From: JAJDXW01 sp965202895
Lineage (GTDB): Bacteria; Pseudomonadota; Gammaproteobacteria; HK1
Assembly (NCBI GenBank): GCA_965202895.1
Contig: OZ241901.1
Span: 4,402,001-4,466,000 of the forward strand
Direction of reading: 5' to 3'
Length of the DNA stretch: 64,000 nucleotides
Shown here: positions 1-7,998 of the stretch, piece after piece
How the letters are laid out: every line of letters starts with the position of its first letter
How positions within the stretch are numbered: the first letter of the stretch is position 1
The notes under the pieces: generated by a model
What the model saw: the letters and a program-made list of their open reading frames with translations, nothing else
What the model was told of the DNA's origin: nothing
Databases searched by the model: none
Position numbers and translations under genes: made by a program

Positions 1-863
1 CGATGTTCACCGTCTCGATCGACGCGGCGGAGGGCGTGGGGACCGGCATCTCGGCCCACGACCGGGCGCTGACGATCCAGCGGGCGGTGGACCGGGACGC
101 CCGGCCCGAGGACTTCGTGCAGCCCGGACACGTCTTCCCCCTGCGTGCGCAGGCGGGGGGGGTGCTCACCCGGGCCGGGCACACCGAGGCGGCCTGCGAC
201 CTCGCCCGGCTCGCGGGCCTGGAGCCGGCCGCCGTCATCGTCGAGATCATGAACGAGGACGGCACCATGGCCCGGCGGCCGGACCTCGACGTGTTCGCGC
301 GCGACCACCAGCTCAAGATCGGGACCATCGCGGACCTCATCGAGTACCGGATGCTGTACGAGCAGACGGTGGAGCGGGTCGGGGAGTGCCGGCTTCCGAC
401 CCCGTTCGGCGAGTTCCGGATGATCGGCTACCGCGACGTGATCGACGGCGCGGTCCACCTCGCCCTGGTCATGGGAGACGTCGCCGGGGACGAGCCGGCT
501 CTCATCCGGGTGCACGTCCAGGACTCCCTGCGCGACCTCGTGCACTCGCAGCGCCGCGACACCGGGTGGCCGCTCGGGGACGCCATGGACCGGGTGGCCC
601 GCGAAGGCGCGGGAGTGGTGGTGGTGCTGCGCGAGGACGAACGCCCCCAGGACCTCATCCGCTCCTTCGAGTCGATGATGCGCTTCGACCAGGGCGACGA
701 CACCGTGCCGCGCGAGTCGCGGGAGGACCTTCGCACCTACGGGGTGGGGGCCCGGATCCTGCTGGACCTCGGGGTGAGGCGGATGCGGGTGCTGAGCGCG
801 CCGAAGCGGATCCACGGCCTGTCCGGGTTCGGGCTCGAGGTCGTCGAGTACGTCGAGAGCTGA
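1..863 (+). CDS. ribBA: RibBA-type 3,4-dihydroxy-2-butanone 4-phosphate synthase with degenerate GTP cyclohydrolase II domain (5' end outside window)
   Basis: The reading frame is open at the left edge, so the N-terminus is missing. The first ~115 residues match the second half of RibB, which converts ribulose 5-phosphate to the four-carbon precursor of riboflavin: HDRALTIQRAVD, EDFVQPGHVFPL and the metal/substrate segment around GHTEAACDLARLAGL and EIMNEDGTMAR are all present. The C-terminal ~170 residues have the RibA fold pattern, but the zinc-binding Cys motif is absent: the region after RVHVQDSLRDLVHSQ has no cysteines. The cyclohydrolase half is therefore probably inactive, as in the RibBX-type proteins known from proteobacteria. 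It is followed by ribH and nusB on the same strand. Family assignment is firm; loss of RibA activity is inferred from the missing ligands. Confidence 0.93.
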   Translation, partial: MFTVSIDAAEGVGTGISAHDRALTIQRAVDRDARPEDFVQPGHVFPLRAQAGGVLTRAGHTEAACDLARLAGLEPAAVIVEIMNEDGTMARRPDLDVFARDHQLKIGTIADLIEYRMLYEQTVERVGECRLPTPFGEFRMIGYRDVIDGAVHLALVMGDVAGDEPALIRVHVQDSLRDLVHSQRRDTGWPLGDAMDRVAREGAGVVVVLREDERPQDLIRSFESMMRFDQGDDTVPRESREDLRTYGVGARILLDLGVRRMRVLSAPKRIHGLSGFGLEVVEYVES

Positions 864-934
864 TCCGGGCCGGAGCGGAGGCCGGAGCCGGGGTCGGAGC
901 CGGACGCAGCAGAGCAGAGCGGAGCGGAGCGAGC

Positions 935-1405
935 ATGGCCCACTACGACGTCGTCCCGGGAGAGTACGAGGCCGCCGGAGCACAGGTCGGCATCGTGGCC
1001 GCCCGTTTCAACGCGCGGTTCGTCGACCGGTTGCTCGAAGGCGCGGTCCGGGTGCTGGGCCGGCACGGGGTGGCGGACCCGACCGTCCTCCGGGTGCCGG
1101 GGGCCTTCGAACTCCCCCTCGCCGCCCGCCGCCTGGCCGGGGTGCGCGGCATCGAGGCGGTGATCGCCCTCGGCGCCGTCGTCCGGGGGGAGACCCCCCA
1201 TTTCGACCACGTGGCCGCGAGCTGCGCTCAGGGCCTGATGAGCGCCGGGCTCGATCGGGGGGTCCCCGTCGTCTTCGGCGTCCTGACCACCGAGAACGAC
1301 GACCAGGCGGCCGCCCGCTCCGGCGGAGCGCACGGCAACAAGGGGGAAGAGGCCGCCCTCGCCGCCCTCGAAATGATCACCCTCCTGCGGCGCGCGCCGC
1401 GCTGA
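935..1405 (+). CDS. ribH: 6,7-dimethyl-8-ribityllumazine synthase
   Basis: Lumazine synthase condenses the RibB product with the ribityl-aminopyrimidine in the penultimate riboflavin step and normally forms cytosolic pentamers or capsids. The 156-residue length fits the family. Visible signatures are IVAARFNARFVDRLLEGA near the N-terminus, the substrate loop VPGAFELPLAARRLA, LGAVVRGETPHFDHVA with the conserved His, and GVLTTENDDQAAARSGG near the end, followed by the HGNKGEEAALAALEM helix. I chose the ATG at 935 because it gives the canonical short N-terminus; the frame is open further upstream but only over the ribBA 3' end. It lies 71 bp after ribBA and 7 bp before nusB, as expected for a rib-nus operon. 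Confidence 0.96.
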   Translation: MAHYDVVPGEYEAAGAQVGIVAARFNARFVDRLLEGAVRVLGRHGVADPTVLRVPGAFELPLAARRLAGVRGIEAVIALGAVVRGETPHFDHVAASCAQGLMSAGLDRGVPVVFGVLTTENDDQAAARSGGAHGNKGEEAALAALEMITLLRRAPR

Positions 1406-1412
1406 GCGGAGC

Positions 1413-1928
1413 GTGGGCGCCCCCCCGGACAGGACCGCGGCCCGGCGGCGCGGGGGCGGCGGCGCGCGCCGCCGGGCCCGCGCCGCCACGGTCCAGGCAC
1501 TCTACCAGTGGCACATGACCGGCCAGGACGCGGCCGAGATCGAGGGCCAGTTCCTGGCCGAGCGGCTCGCCGGCGATGATGCGCCGGCGGTGGACCGGGG
1601 CTTCTTCCACGACCTCCTGCACGGCGTAGCCGGCGCCGCGGAGAAGCTCGACCGACGCCTCGAGCCGCTCCTCGACCGGCCGGTGGCCCAGGTCGACCCG
1701 GTGGAACGCGCCATCCTGCGGCTCGGCGCCTTCGAGCTCGTCGAGCGAAGCGAGATCCCGACCGGGGTGACGATCAACGAAGCGGTGGAGCTCGCCAAGA
1801 CCTTCGGCGGAGAGAACGGCCATCGCTACGTGAACGGCGTGCTCGACCGGCTGGCCCGCGACGTCCGGCCCGGCGCGGGACGCCCCCCGCCCGGCCGGCC
1901 GGCCGGACCGGGACGGGATCGGAGATGA
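1413..1928 (+). CDS. nusB: Transcription antitermination factor NusB
   Basis: NusB binds boxA RNA with NusE/S10 and promotes antitermination of rRNA operons. The 171-residue product has an Arg-rich N-terminal tail and then the family core: RAATVQALYQWHMTG, a central helical segment, VDPVERAILRLGAFEL, the PTGVTINEAVELAKTFGG signature and HRYVNGVLDRLARD. The start is GTG at 1413, 7 bp after the ribH stop, which implies co-transcription. The C-terminus has an unusual Pro/Gly/Arg-rich extension of about 20 residues that reaches just into the next open frame. thiL and pgpA, which often follow nusB, are about 31 kb further right here. Confidence 0.95.
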   Translation: MGAPPDRTAARRRGGGGARRRARAATVQALYQWHMTGQDAAEIEGQFLAERLAGDDAPAVDRGFFHDLLHGVAGAAEKLDRRLEPLLDRPVAQVDPVERAILRLGAFELVERSEIPTGVTINEAVELAKTFGGENGHRYVNGVLDRLARDVRPGAGRPPPGRPAGPGRDRR

Positions 1929-2236
1929 CGGGTCGGGCGCAGCGAAGCCGCCCCTCACCCGGCCGCCGCGGCGGTCGCGCTCGGAAACGGAACCTGGACA
2001 AACGGAATCCGGACATGCGGAGAATCAGCGAATCGAAACCGGTATCGAAGAGAACGCCGGCCCGAACGGCAGCCCGGGGACGGCTCCACGGACGCTTGCG
2101 CGAGGCGCCGGCTCCGGAGCCGGCTCGGAGCCGCGCGACGGCGGAAGGCGGAACCCCGGCCGGGAGGATGGGGAGCTTCCGGCCCACGGCCGATCGGCCG
2201 CCGCCGGGGGCGTTCCGATGGAGCCTCCTGCGGCCG
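1929..2236 (+). other. Spacer upstream of the DUF3574 gene
   Basis: About 300 bp of high-GC sequence. One frame stays open from 1925 through this stretch into the DUF3574 gene, but the encoded peptide is Arg/Pro-rich and low complexity with no recognisable domain. I read it as leader DNA rather than protein. An in-frame ATG at 2168 is the main alternative start for the next gene. No clear promoter hexamers or terminator hairpin were identified. Confidence 0.4.
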
Positions 2237-2701
2237 GTGATCGGCGCTGAGCCGGCCACGGGCGAGCGTGCGGCCCTCGCCCTCGCCCTCGCCCGCGCCG
2301 CCGCCGCGCTCGCGATCCTGGGCTCGCTCATTGCGGCGCCGGCCCGAGCCGACCCGCCGCCCTGCCCGGCCGGCGCCGAACGATACGCCGAGTACCGGAT
2401 GTTCTTCGGCCGGAACCGGGAGGGTGTCGAGGTCGTGTCCGATGCCGGGTGGCGCGCGTTCCTCGCCGAGGAGATCACCCCGCGCTTTCCCGACGGGCTC
2501 ACCGTCGTCGACGCCGCCGGACAGTGGCGCACCCCGTCCGGCAGGATCGAACGCGAGCGCACCAAGATGCTGCTCGTCCTCGCCCCGCCGGGCGCGGAGA
2601 GCCTGCGGCGTACCGACGAGATCGCGGAGGCGTACAAGCGGACCTTCGGCAAGGAGGCGGTCCTGCGCACGGTCGGAAGCGCCTGCGCGTCGTTCCTGTA
2701 G
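2237..2701 (+). CDS. Secreted DUF3574 domain protein
   Basis: The mature part matches DUF3574, a small uncharacterised domain: YRMFFGRNREG, VVSDAGWRAFLAEEITPRFP, GLTVVDAAGQWRTPSG and a C-terminal SLRRTDEIAEAYKRTFG helix. A hydrophobic Ala/Leu-rich segment ending in AAPARA just before DPPPCPAG looks like a cleavable signal peptide, so the product is probably periplasmic. Two cysteines (after the signal cleavage site and near the C-terminus) could form a disulfide. I chose GTG at 2237 because it gives a normal signal peptide; ATG at 2168 or the frame start at 1925 are possible. It faces the minus-strand glycosyltransferase operon, whose last gene ends 77 bp away. The function of the family is unknown. 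Confidence 0.75.
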   Translation: MIGAEPATGERAALALALARAAAALAILGSLIAAPARADPPPCPAGAERYAEYRMFFGRNREGVEVVSDAGWRAFLAEEITPRFPDGLTVVDAAGQWRTPSGRIERERTKMLLVLAPPGAESLRRTDEIAEAYKRTFGKEAVLRTVGSACASFL

Positions 2702-2777
2702 CGGCGGCCGGGCGCCCCTCCCGGCGCTCCTCGCTCGACGGTCCGCAGGTCCGCCCCGTTCCCGAGCCTCCGGGCCG

Positions 2778-4391
2778 TCATTCCGGCGGAGACGGATAGA
2801 GGATCGGCCCCGGCCGGCCGACGTAGTCCCGCATCACCGCGTGCTTGAGCGCTCTCTGCGCCCCGAAGTTGGCCACGTGCCAGGCGATCTGCGGGCGCGT
2901 CCACCGCCACAGGCTGGCCTTGTCGGGGTCGTCGTGCTCCTCCCACTGCTTCAGCCAGCCCACCTGGCTGTAGGACCAGGCGCCGACGAACTGCACCGCC
3001 ACCGACCACAGCAGCGCCGCGCCGAACAGCGCCGCCCGGCGGCGGCCGGCGACCACCCGTTCGATCACCGGGATCATCGACAGGGCCAGGAACGGGGCCG
3101 TGTCCACGATGGACCGGTAGCCCCAGGCCGCGCCGCCCCACCAGTCCCACCACTTCGCGGCCACCACGATCAGCAGCAGGGCGGCGGCTTGCAGCGGGAC
3201 CAGGGGGCGGTAGCGCGCCTCCCGCCACGCGAGCGCCATGCCGACGAAGCCGAACAGCAGCACCGGCGAGTAGAACGCCAGGCCCCGTTGCGGGCTGACG
3301 AACAGCCCCGGCAGGCTCTCCCACAGCGGCCCCGACCAGAGGTCCTCGGACCCCGCCAGCGCGAGCGCGATGGCCCTCGACGACAACGTCTGCCCGAACT
3401 CGAAGGGGCTGCCGAACCACCAAGCGTTGTACGCGAGGAGGACCGCCGCGAAGGGCAGGCCCCCGGCGACGTAAGCGGGCAGCCGGCGCCGGTCCGCCCA
3501 CACGAGCCAGACCCCCACGCAGACCACCGCCAGAGCGCTCGGCGGGCGGCACAGCACCGCCATGCCGAGCGCCGCACCGCAGTACGCGGCGAAGCGCCGC
3601 CGCTCGGGAGAGGAGAGAAGGAAGAACGCGCCGAGGGCGAGGAAGAAGGAGTTGGCCGGATGCTGCCACAGCGCCTGGCTGCTCACCGGCCACGCGCAGC
3701 TTCCCAGCCCGAACGACAGCGCGGCCAGGAGCGCCGGCAATGGGGCCACGAAGCGCCGCGCGGCGAGGAAGATCAGCACCGCGGTGGCGGCGGTCAGCAG
3801 GGAGGCGGTGAGCGCGCCCCCGTGCCACCACCACCAGCGGTCGGACTCGAGGTCGGTGAACAGATCGAGCACCGCGTAGACCGGGAGCCCCACGAGCGCC
3901 GCACCGATGCCGAAGGTGTTGACGTACTCTCCGGGATGCCTGGTCGTGGCCAGGTAGTAGGGGTACGCGGTCAGCGTCAGCCGCCCCTGCTCGTACAGCG
4001 CCTCGTCGAATTCGACGCGGCGCGCCTCCCCGCCGGGCTCTTCCAGCTTCCAGTGGAAGGAGGCCGGCGCGTCCGGCAGGGTGAGCGAGAAGGAGTGGCG
4101 CTTCAGAAGGTTCACGCTGAACAGCATGTTGCCTTCCTGGTCGCTGCCTTGGAGAAAGTCCCCGTTGCCCACGTAGGCGCCGAAGCAGGCCAGGAACAGG
4201 AGGACGGGCAGGAGCCGGCCTCGGCGGGTCCGGCGCGGGGCCTGGAGACGATTCCCTCCGCCGTCCTCGCCGGCGGCGCGAGGTTCCTGCCGGGGGCGGG
4301 ATCGGCTTCCGCGCGGCCGGGGGCCGGCCGGGGAGCGTGACCGGCGCTGGCGCCCCCGGCCCCGGCCGGCGTCGGGGATGGGGGTCTCCAT
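2778..4391 (-). CDS. Multi-spanning membrane glycosyltransferase (GT-C/PMT-like), family A copy 1
   Basis: This 537-residue protein has an Arg-rich cytoplasmic N-terminus and then about ten hydrophobic segments, the architecture of GT-C enzymes that use polyprenyl-phosphate sugars. Visible landmarks are LLFLACFGAYVGNGDF, the loop with GEYVNTFGIGAALVGLP, the Trp run before HGGALTASLL, and AYNAWWFGSPFEFGQT, a pattern common in bacterial ArnT/PMT-like families. A paralogue lies at 19583-21184, and two decayed copies lie at 11922-12070 and 14846-15367. Its ATG overlaps the stop of the upstream GT22 gene by one base (ATGA), so it is the last gene of a four-gene translationally coupled operon. Donor and acceptor sugars are unknown; the glycosyltransferase call rests on topology and motif resemblance. 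Confidence 0.72.
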   Translation of the reverse strand: METPIPDAGRGRGRQRRSRSPAGPRPRGSRSRPRQEPRAAGEDGGGNRLQAPRRTRRGRLLPVLLFLACFGAYVGNGDFLQGSDQEGNMLFSVNLLKRHSFSLTLPDAPASFHWKLEEPGGEARRVEFDEALYEQGRLTLTAYPYYLATTRHPGEYVNTFGIGAALVGLPVYAVLDLFTDLESDRWWWWHGGALTASLLTAATAVLIFLAARRFVAPLPALLAALSFGLGSCAWPVSSQALWQHPANSFFLALGAFFLLSSPERRRFAAYCGAALGMAVLCRPPSALAVVCVGVWLVWADRRRLPAYVAGGLPFAAVLLAYNAWWFGSPFEFGQTLSSRAIALALAGSEDLWSGPLWESLPGLFVSPQRGLAFYSPVLLFGFVGMALAWREARYRPLVPLQAAALLLIVVAAKWWDWWGGAAWGYRSIVDTAPFLALSMIPVIERVVAGRRRAALFGAALLWSVAVQFVGAWSYSQVGWLKQWEEHDDPDKASLWRWTRPQIAWHVANFGAQRALKHAVMRDYVGRPGPILYPSPPE

Positions 4392-6151
4392 CACCTCGGA
4401 TCGACGAAGCGGATGTTGAAGTCGGCCGGCGGGGGCGGCGCTTCCGGGAAGGTGCGGCGCAGGTATTCCTCGCTGTAGGTGTCCGGTATGTAGGGGGTGT
4501 AGTCCCGCCAGCGGCGGATCGGCGCCTCGTTCTCCTCGCGGCGCAGGATGCGGAGGTTGCCGAACGCCTTCTCCACCGCGTAGCCGGGAACGACGAGGTC
4601 CGGGTGTTCGGTCACGATGTGGCTGGCCGAGACCCGGAGCGTCTCGATCTTCCGGAGGTCGTTGGCGAACCCGGTCCGGGAATCGTAGAACGGGACCTTG
4701 CGGTGCAGGAAGTAATAGCCCGGGGTGGCGAGATAGGCGCGGTCGATCTGCCACACCGCTTCGACCCCGGGAGCGGCGGCGAGGTAGCGGTAGGCGGCGA
4801 AGGTCGGATCCTGCCCGCGGAGGAACCTGATGGGCAGCGGGTTGCCCGCGCAGCACGCTTCGTCCTGTTTCGGCAGCGCGTTCAGGATCCCGGCGAGGGA
4901 CACCGCCGCGAACAGGGCGCCGGCCAGCCCGTAGACCGGCGCCCGCTGGCCGGTGCGGGCGGCGAGACGCGCCACGAGGTCGGCGCCGGCGAGCAGCCAG
5001 AGGGGGACCACCGCGAAGACGAAGCGGTACTCCTTGTGCGTCTGGGTGGAATGGATCAGCAGGATCAGGGCGATGGAGAGGAGCAGGAACCCGTAGCGCC
5101 GCGGGCCGGACAGCGCCGCCGCCGCGCACGACACGCTCAACCCCCCGCCGGCGAACAGGAGCCACACCAGGTACTGGTACACCGGCTTCGTCTCGTACGC
5201 GGTCCGTTCCAGGCCGAGGTTGAAGCGGAGGTTGTTGACGTAGGACTGGAACAGGCCGGCGTCCCACGTCACCGCGTCGAACACGCCGACCGCGAGCAGG
5301 AACACCGTTGCGGCCACCGCGGCGTGCACCCTCGCGGCCTTCCCGGCGCGCAGGAGCCACAGGCCGAGCAGCACGAGCGCGAAGGGCGCGTACTGGAGCC
5401 GCACCGCCGCGGCCAGGACCGCGAGGAGAGCCGCCAGCCAGGCGCCGCCGGCCGCCCGGGCCGTTCCCGATCCGTCCGGCGAGGCACGCACGCTCAGCGC
5501 GAGCAACGCCGTCAACAGGGCGGTGGCGGTGAGCGCGGTCAGCGGCTTGTGGGCATACCCGGCCAGCTCGTACCAGAGCGCGCCGGCCAGGAGGGCGGTG
5601 CGCGCCGCCGCTTCGTCGAAGTGCCGGCGCGCGAAGAGGTACATCCCGGCCGGAATGGCGAGGGAGATGGCGCAGAACACCAGCTCGACCCCGCCCGCGT
5701 ACCAGAAGGGCTGCCCGAGCCCGAGGGTGTCGAACAGCTTCAGGATCCCGGCGATCAGGCCGGGAAGCAGCAGCGAACGCGCGCCGTAGATCTGCTCCCA
5801 GTACATGACGCCGTTGCCGAAGGCGAGGCGGTGCCCGACTTCCAGGTACTGCATGTACTCGTCGAAGTGCAGCCGGGAATCCCCGGAGAGGGCGATGGCC
5901 GCGCGCACCGCGAAGGCGAGCCCGAGCACCGGCCAGAACCACTTCCATACCGGCTCGGCAGGCATTCGCAAGTGCAGCAGGCCGTCCGCCGCCGTGCGCA
6001 GGCGGGCGGGCCGGCGGTCGGGCAACCCTCGGGCCGAAGGCGCCTCGCGCCCCTCCGCCGCCGAGGCGGGGACGATGCGCCGCTCGCGGGAAACGCGCCT
6101 CTCCCGGTGCGTCCTTCCCGGCTTCTTCCCTCGTCTTCCGGTCCCGGCCAT
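4391..6151 (-). CDS. GT22-like membrane mannosyltransferase paralogue a
   Basis: This 586-residue integral membrane protein resembles GT22 (the PIG-B/ALG9/ALG12 family), GT-C enzymes that transfer mannose from a polyprenyl phosphate donor. The loop after the first membrane helix has LHFDEYMQYLEVGHRLAFGNG followed by a WEQIYGARS-type segment, and a later loop has HKEYRFVF; both are GT22 hallmarks. A soluble C-terminal region with PGYYFLHRKVPFYD ends in a proline run before NFNIRFVDPR and is shared by all four paralogues. I chose ATG at 6151 because it overlaps the preceding gene's stop (ATGA) and gives the MAGTGRRGKK start shared with paralogue b. The Asp-Glu pair is the likely catalytic/metal site by family analogy. 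This copy is the most diverged of the tandem set. Confidence 0.78.
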   Translation of the reverse strand: MAGTGRRGKKPGRTHRERRVSRERRIVPASAAEGREAPSARGLPDRRPARLRTAADGLLHLRMPAEPVWKWFWPVLGLAFAVRAAIALSGDSRLHFDEYMQYLEVGHRLAFGNGVMYWEQIYGARSLLLPGLIAGILKLFDTLGLGQPFWYAGGVELVFCAISLAIPAGMYLFARRHFDEAAARTALLAGALWYELAGYAHKPLTALTATALLTALLALSVRASPDGSGTARAAGGAWLAALLAVLAAAVRLQYAPFALVLLGLWLLRAGKAARVHAAVAATVFLLAVGVFDAVTWDAGLFQSYVNNLRFNLGLERTAYETKPVYQYLVWLLFAGGGLSVSCAAAALSGPRRYGFLLLSIALILLIHSTQTHKEYRFVFAVVPLWLLAGADLVARLAARTGQRAPVYGLAGALFAAVSLAGILNALPKQDEACCAGNPLPIRFLRGQDPTFAAYRYLAAAPGVEAVWQIDRAYLATPGYYFLHRKVPFYDSRTGFANDLRKIETLRVSASHIVTEHPDLVVPGYAVEKAFGNLRILRREENEAPIRRWRDYTPYIPDTYSEEYLRRTFPEAPPPPADFNIRFVDPR

Positions 6152-7998
6152 CACTCCGGCTCGGCGAAGCGGATGTTGAAGTTGGCCGGCGGGGGGGGGG
6201 CCTGCGCGTACAGCCGGCGCAGGTATCCCTCGCCGAAGAGGTTGGTGACGGTCGGGTTGAAGTCCCGCCATCCGCGTACCGGCGCTTCATTCTCCTCGCG
6301 GCGCAGGATGCGGACGCGGCCGAACTCCTTCTCCACGACGTAGCCGGGAACCGCGAGGTCCGGGCGGACGGTCACCAGGTGGCTGACCGAAGCCCGGAGG
6401 GTGTCCAGGTCGGCCTGCAGCTCGTTGGCGAAGCCGGCTTGTCGGTCGTAGAACGGTATCTCGCGGTGCAGGTAATAGTAGCCGGGCGTATCCAGATAGT
6501 CGTAATCGAGGTCCCATACCGCTCTCACCCCGGGCGCGGCGGCCAGCCAGCGGTAAGCGGCGAACGCCGGATCCTGGCCGTGCAGGAACCGCACGGGATG
6601 TCTCACGCCCACGCTGAACCTCTCCGTGAGCGCTTCGTCCCAGCGCGGCAACAGGTTCAGGACGCCGGCCAGGGACACCGCCGCGAACAGGGCGCCGGCC
6701 GTCGCATGAATCCACACCGGCCCGGGCGCGCGACCGGGCGCGCGATCGGGCGCGCTCCCGGACGAGGCATCGGGCGGGTGGGCCGGCCGGCGAGCGCGGC
6801 CGGACAGCGCGGCTGGCGCGGCCAGCCGGGCGACGACGCCGGCGCCGATGAGCAGCCAGAGCGGACCGAGGACGAAGAGGTAGCGGTATTCCTTGTGCGC
6901 CTCGATGGAATGGGGCACGAGGATCAGGGACAGCAGGAGAGCCAGGAACCCGTAACGGCGGAGGTCGAGCAGGGCCGCCGCCGTGCACAGCGCGCTCAGC
7001 CCCCCTCCGAGGAACAGGAGCCATACCAGATACTGGTATCTCGGCCAGACCCATTCGACCGCCTGCCGGTCGATCGCGAGATTGAATTCCAGGTAGGTGC
7101 GGTAGGAGTGGAACCACCCGCCGTCCCACGTCACCGCGTCGAACGCGCCGACCGCGAAGAAGAACACGATCGCCGCGGCGGCGGCGTGCAGCCCGGCGGC
7201 CCTCCCGGCGCGCAGGAGGTAGAGGCCGAGCAGCGCGAGCGCGAGGGGCGCGTACTGTATCCGGATCGCCGCCGTCAGCACGGCCAGGAAGGCGGCCAGC
7301 CACGCCGCCGCCGGCCCGTCGCCGCGCGGCGCGTGCACGCACCACGTGAGCAGCGCCATCGACAGGACGGCGCCGACGAACTCGGTCAGCGGCTTGTGGG
7401 CGAAGCCGGCCAGCTCGTACCAGAAGGCGCCGGCCAGCAGCGCCACCCGCGCCGCGGTCTCGTCGAAATGCCGGCGCGCGAAGAAATACATTCCGGCCGG
7501 AATGAGCAGGGAGATCGCGCAGAACACCAGCTTGACCCCGCCGACGTACCAGAAGGGCTGGCCGAGGCCCACGGCGTCGAACAGCGCCAGCACCCCGGCG
7601 ATCAGGCCGGGGAGCAGCCACGAACGGGCGCCGTAGAAGAACTCCCAGTAGACGGCCCCGTTGCCGAAGGCGAGGCGATGTCCCTGCTCCAGATACTGCA
7701 TGATCTCGTCAGGATGGATCACGAAATCGCCGGACAGGGCGATGGCCGCGCGCACCGCGAAGGCCAGCGCCAGCACCGGCCAGAACCATCTCCACACCGG
7801 TTCGGCAGGCGTTCGCAAGTGCAGCAGGGCGTCCGCCGCCGTGCGCAGGCGGGTGAGACCGCGTCCGGGCCATCCCCGGGCCGAAGGCGCCTCGTGTCCG
7901 TCCGCCGGCGAGGCGGGGACGGTGCGCCGCTCGCGGGAAACGCGCCTCTCCCGGTGCGTCCTTCCCGGCTTCTTCCCTCGTCTTCCCGTCCTGGCCAT
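6151..7998 (-). CDS. GT22-like membrane mannosyltransferase paralogue b
   Basis: The 615-residue protein has the same plan as its neighbours: an Arg-rich N-terminal tail, a first membrane helix, the loop HPDEIMQYLEQGHRLAFGNG with a following WEFFYGARS segment, many membrane helices, HKEYRYLF, and a soluble C-terminal region ending in PPPPANFNIRFAEPE. It carries a low-complexity insert with repeated GRAPGR-like residues before the late helices. It is nearly identical to paralogue c over long stretches at DNA level, which indicates recent duplication or gene conversion. Its start and stop both overlap neighbouring genes as ATGA. It probably acts at the inner membrane on polyprenyl-linked sugars in surface-glycan assembly; the acceptor is unknown. 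Confidence 0.78.
   Translation of the reverse strand: MARTGRRGKKPGRTHRERRVSRERRTVPASPADGHEAPSARGWPGRGLTRLRTAADALLHLRTPAEPVWRWFWPVLALAFAVRAAIALSGDFVIHPDEIMQYLEQGHRLAFGNGAVYWEFFYGARSWLLPGLIAGVLALFDAVGLGQPFWYVGGVKLVFCAISLLIPAGMYFFARRHFDETAARVALLAGAFWYELAGFAHKPLTEFVGAVLSMALLTWCVHAPRGDGPAAAWLAAFLAVLTAAIRIQYAPLALALLGLYLLRAGRAAGLHAAAAAIVFFFAVGAFDAVTWDGGWFHSYRTYLEFNLAIDRQAVEWVWPRYQYLVWLLFLGGGLSALCTAAALLDLRRYGFLALLLSLILVPHSIEAHKEYRYLFVLGPLWLLIGAGVVARLAAPAALSGRARRPAHPPDASSGSAPDRAPGRAPGPVWIHATAGALFAAVSLAGVLNLLPRWDEALTERFSVGVRHPVRFLHGQDPAFAAYRWLAAAPGVRAVWDLDYDYLDTPGYYYLHREIPFYDRQAGFANELQADLDTLRASVSHLVTVRPDLAVPGYVVEKEFGRVRILRREENEAPVRGWRDFNPTVTNLFGEGYLRRLYAQAPPPPANFNIRFAEPE

Noticed and set aside
4337..6343. 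Plus-strand frames opposite the GT22 genes (also 6379-8085, 8088-9200, 10134-12122)
   Set aside because: They repeat in each paralogue because the real genes are paralogous; composition (Glu/Arg/Gly/Gln) and lack of domains mark them as shadows.
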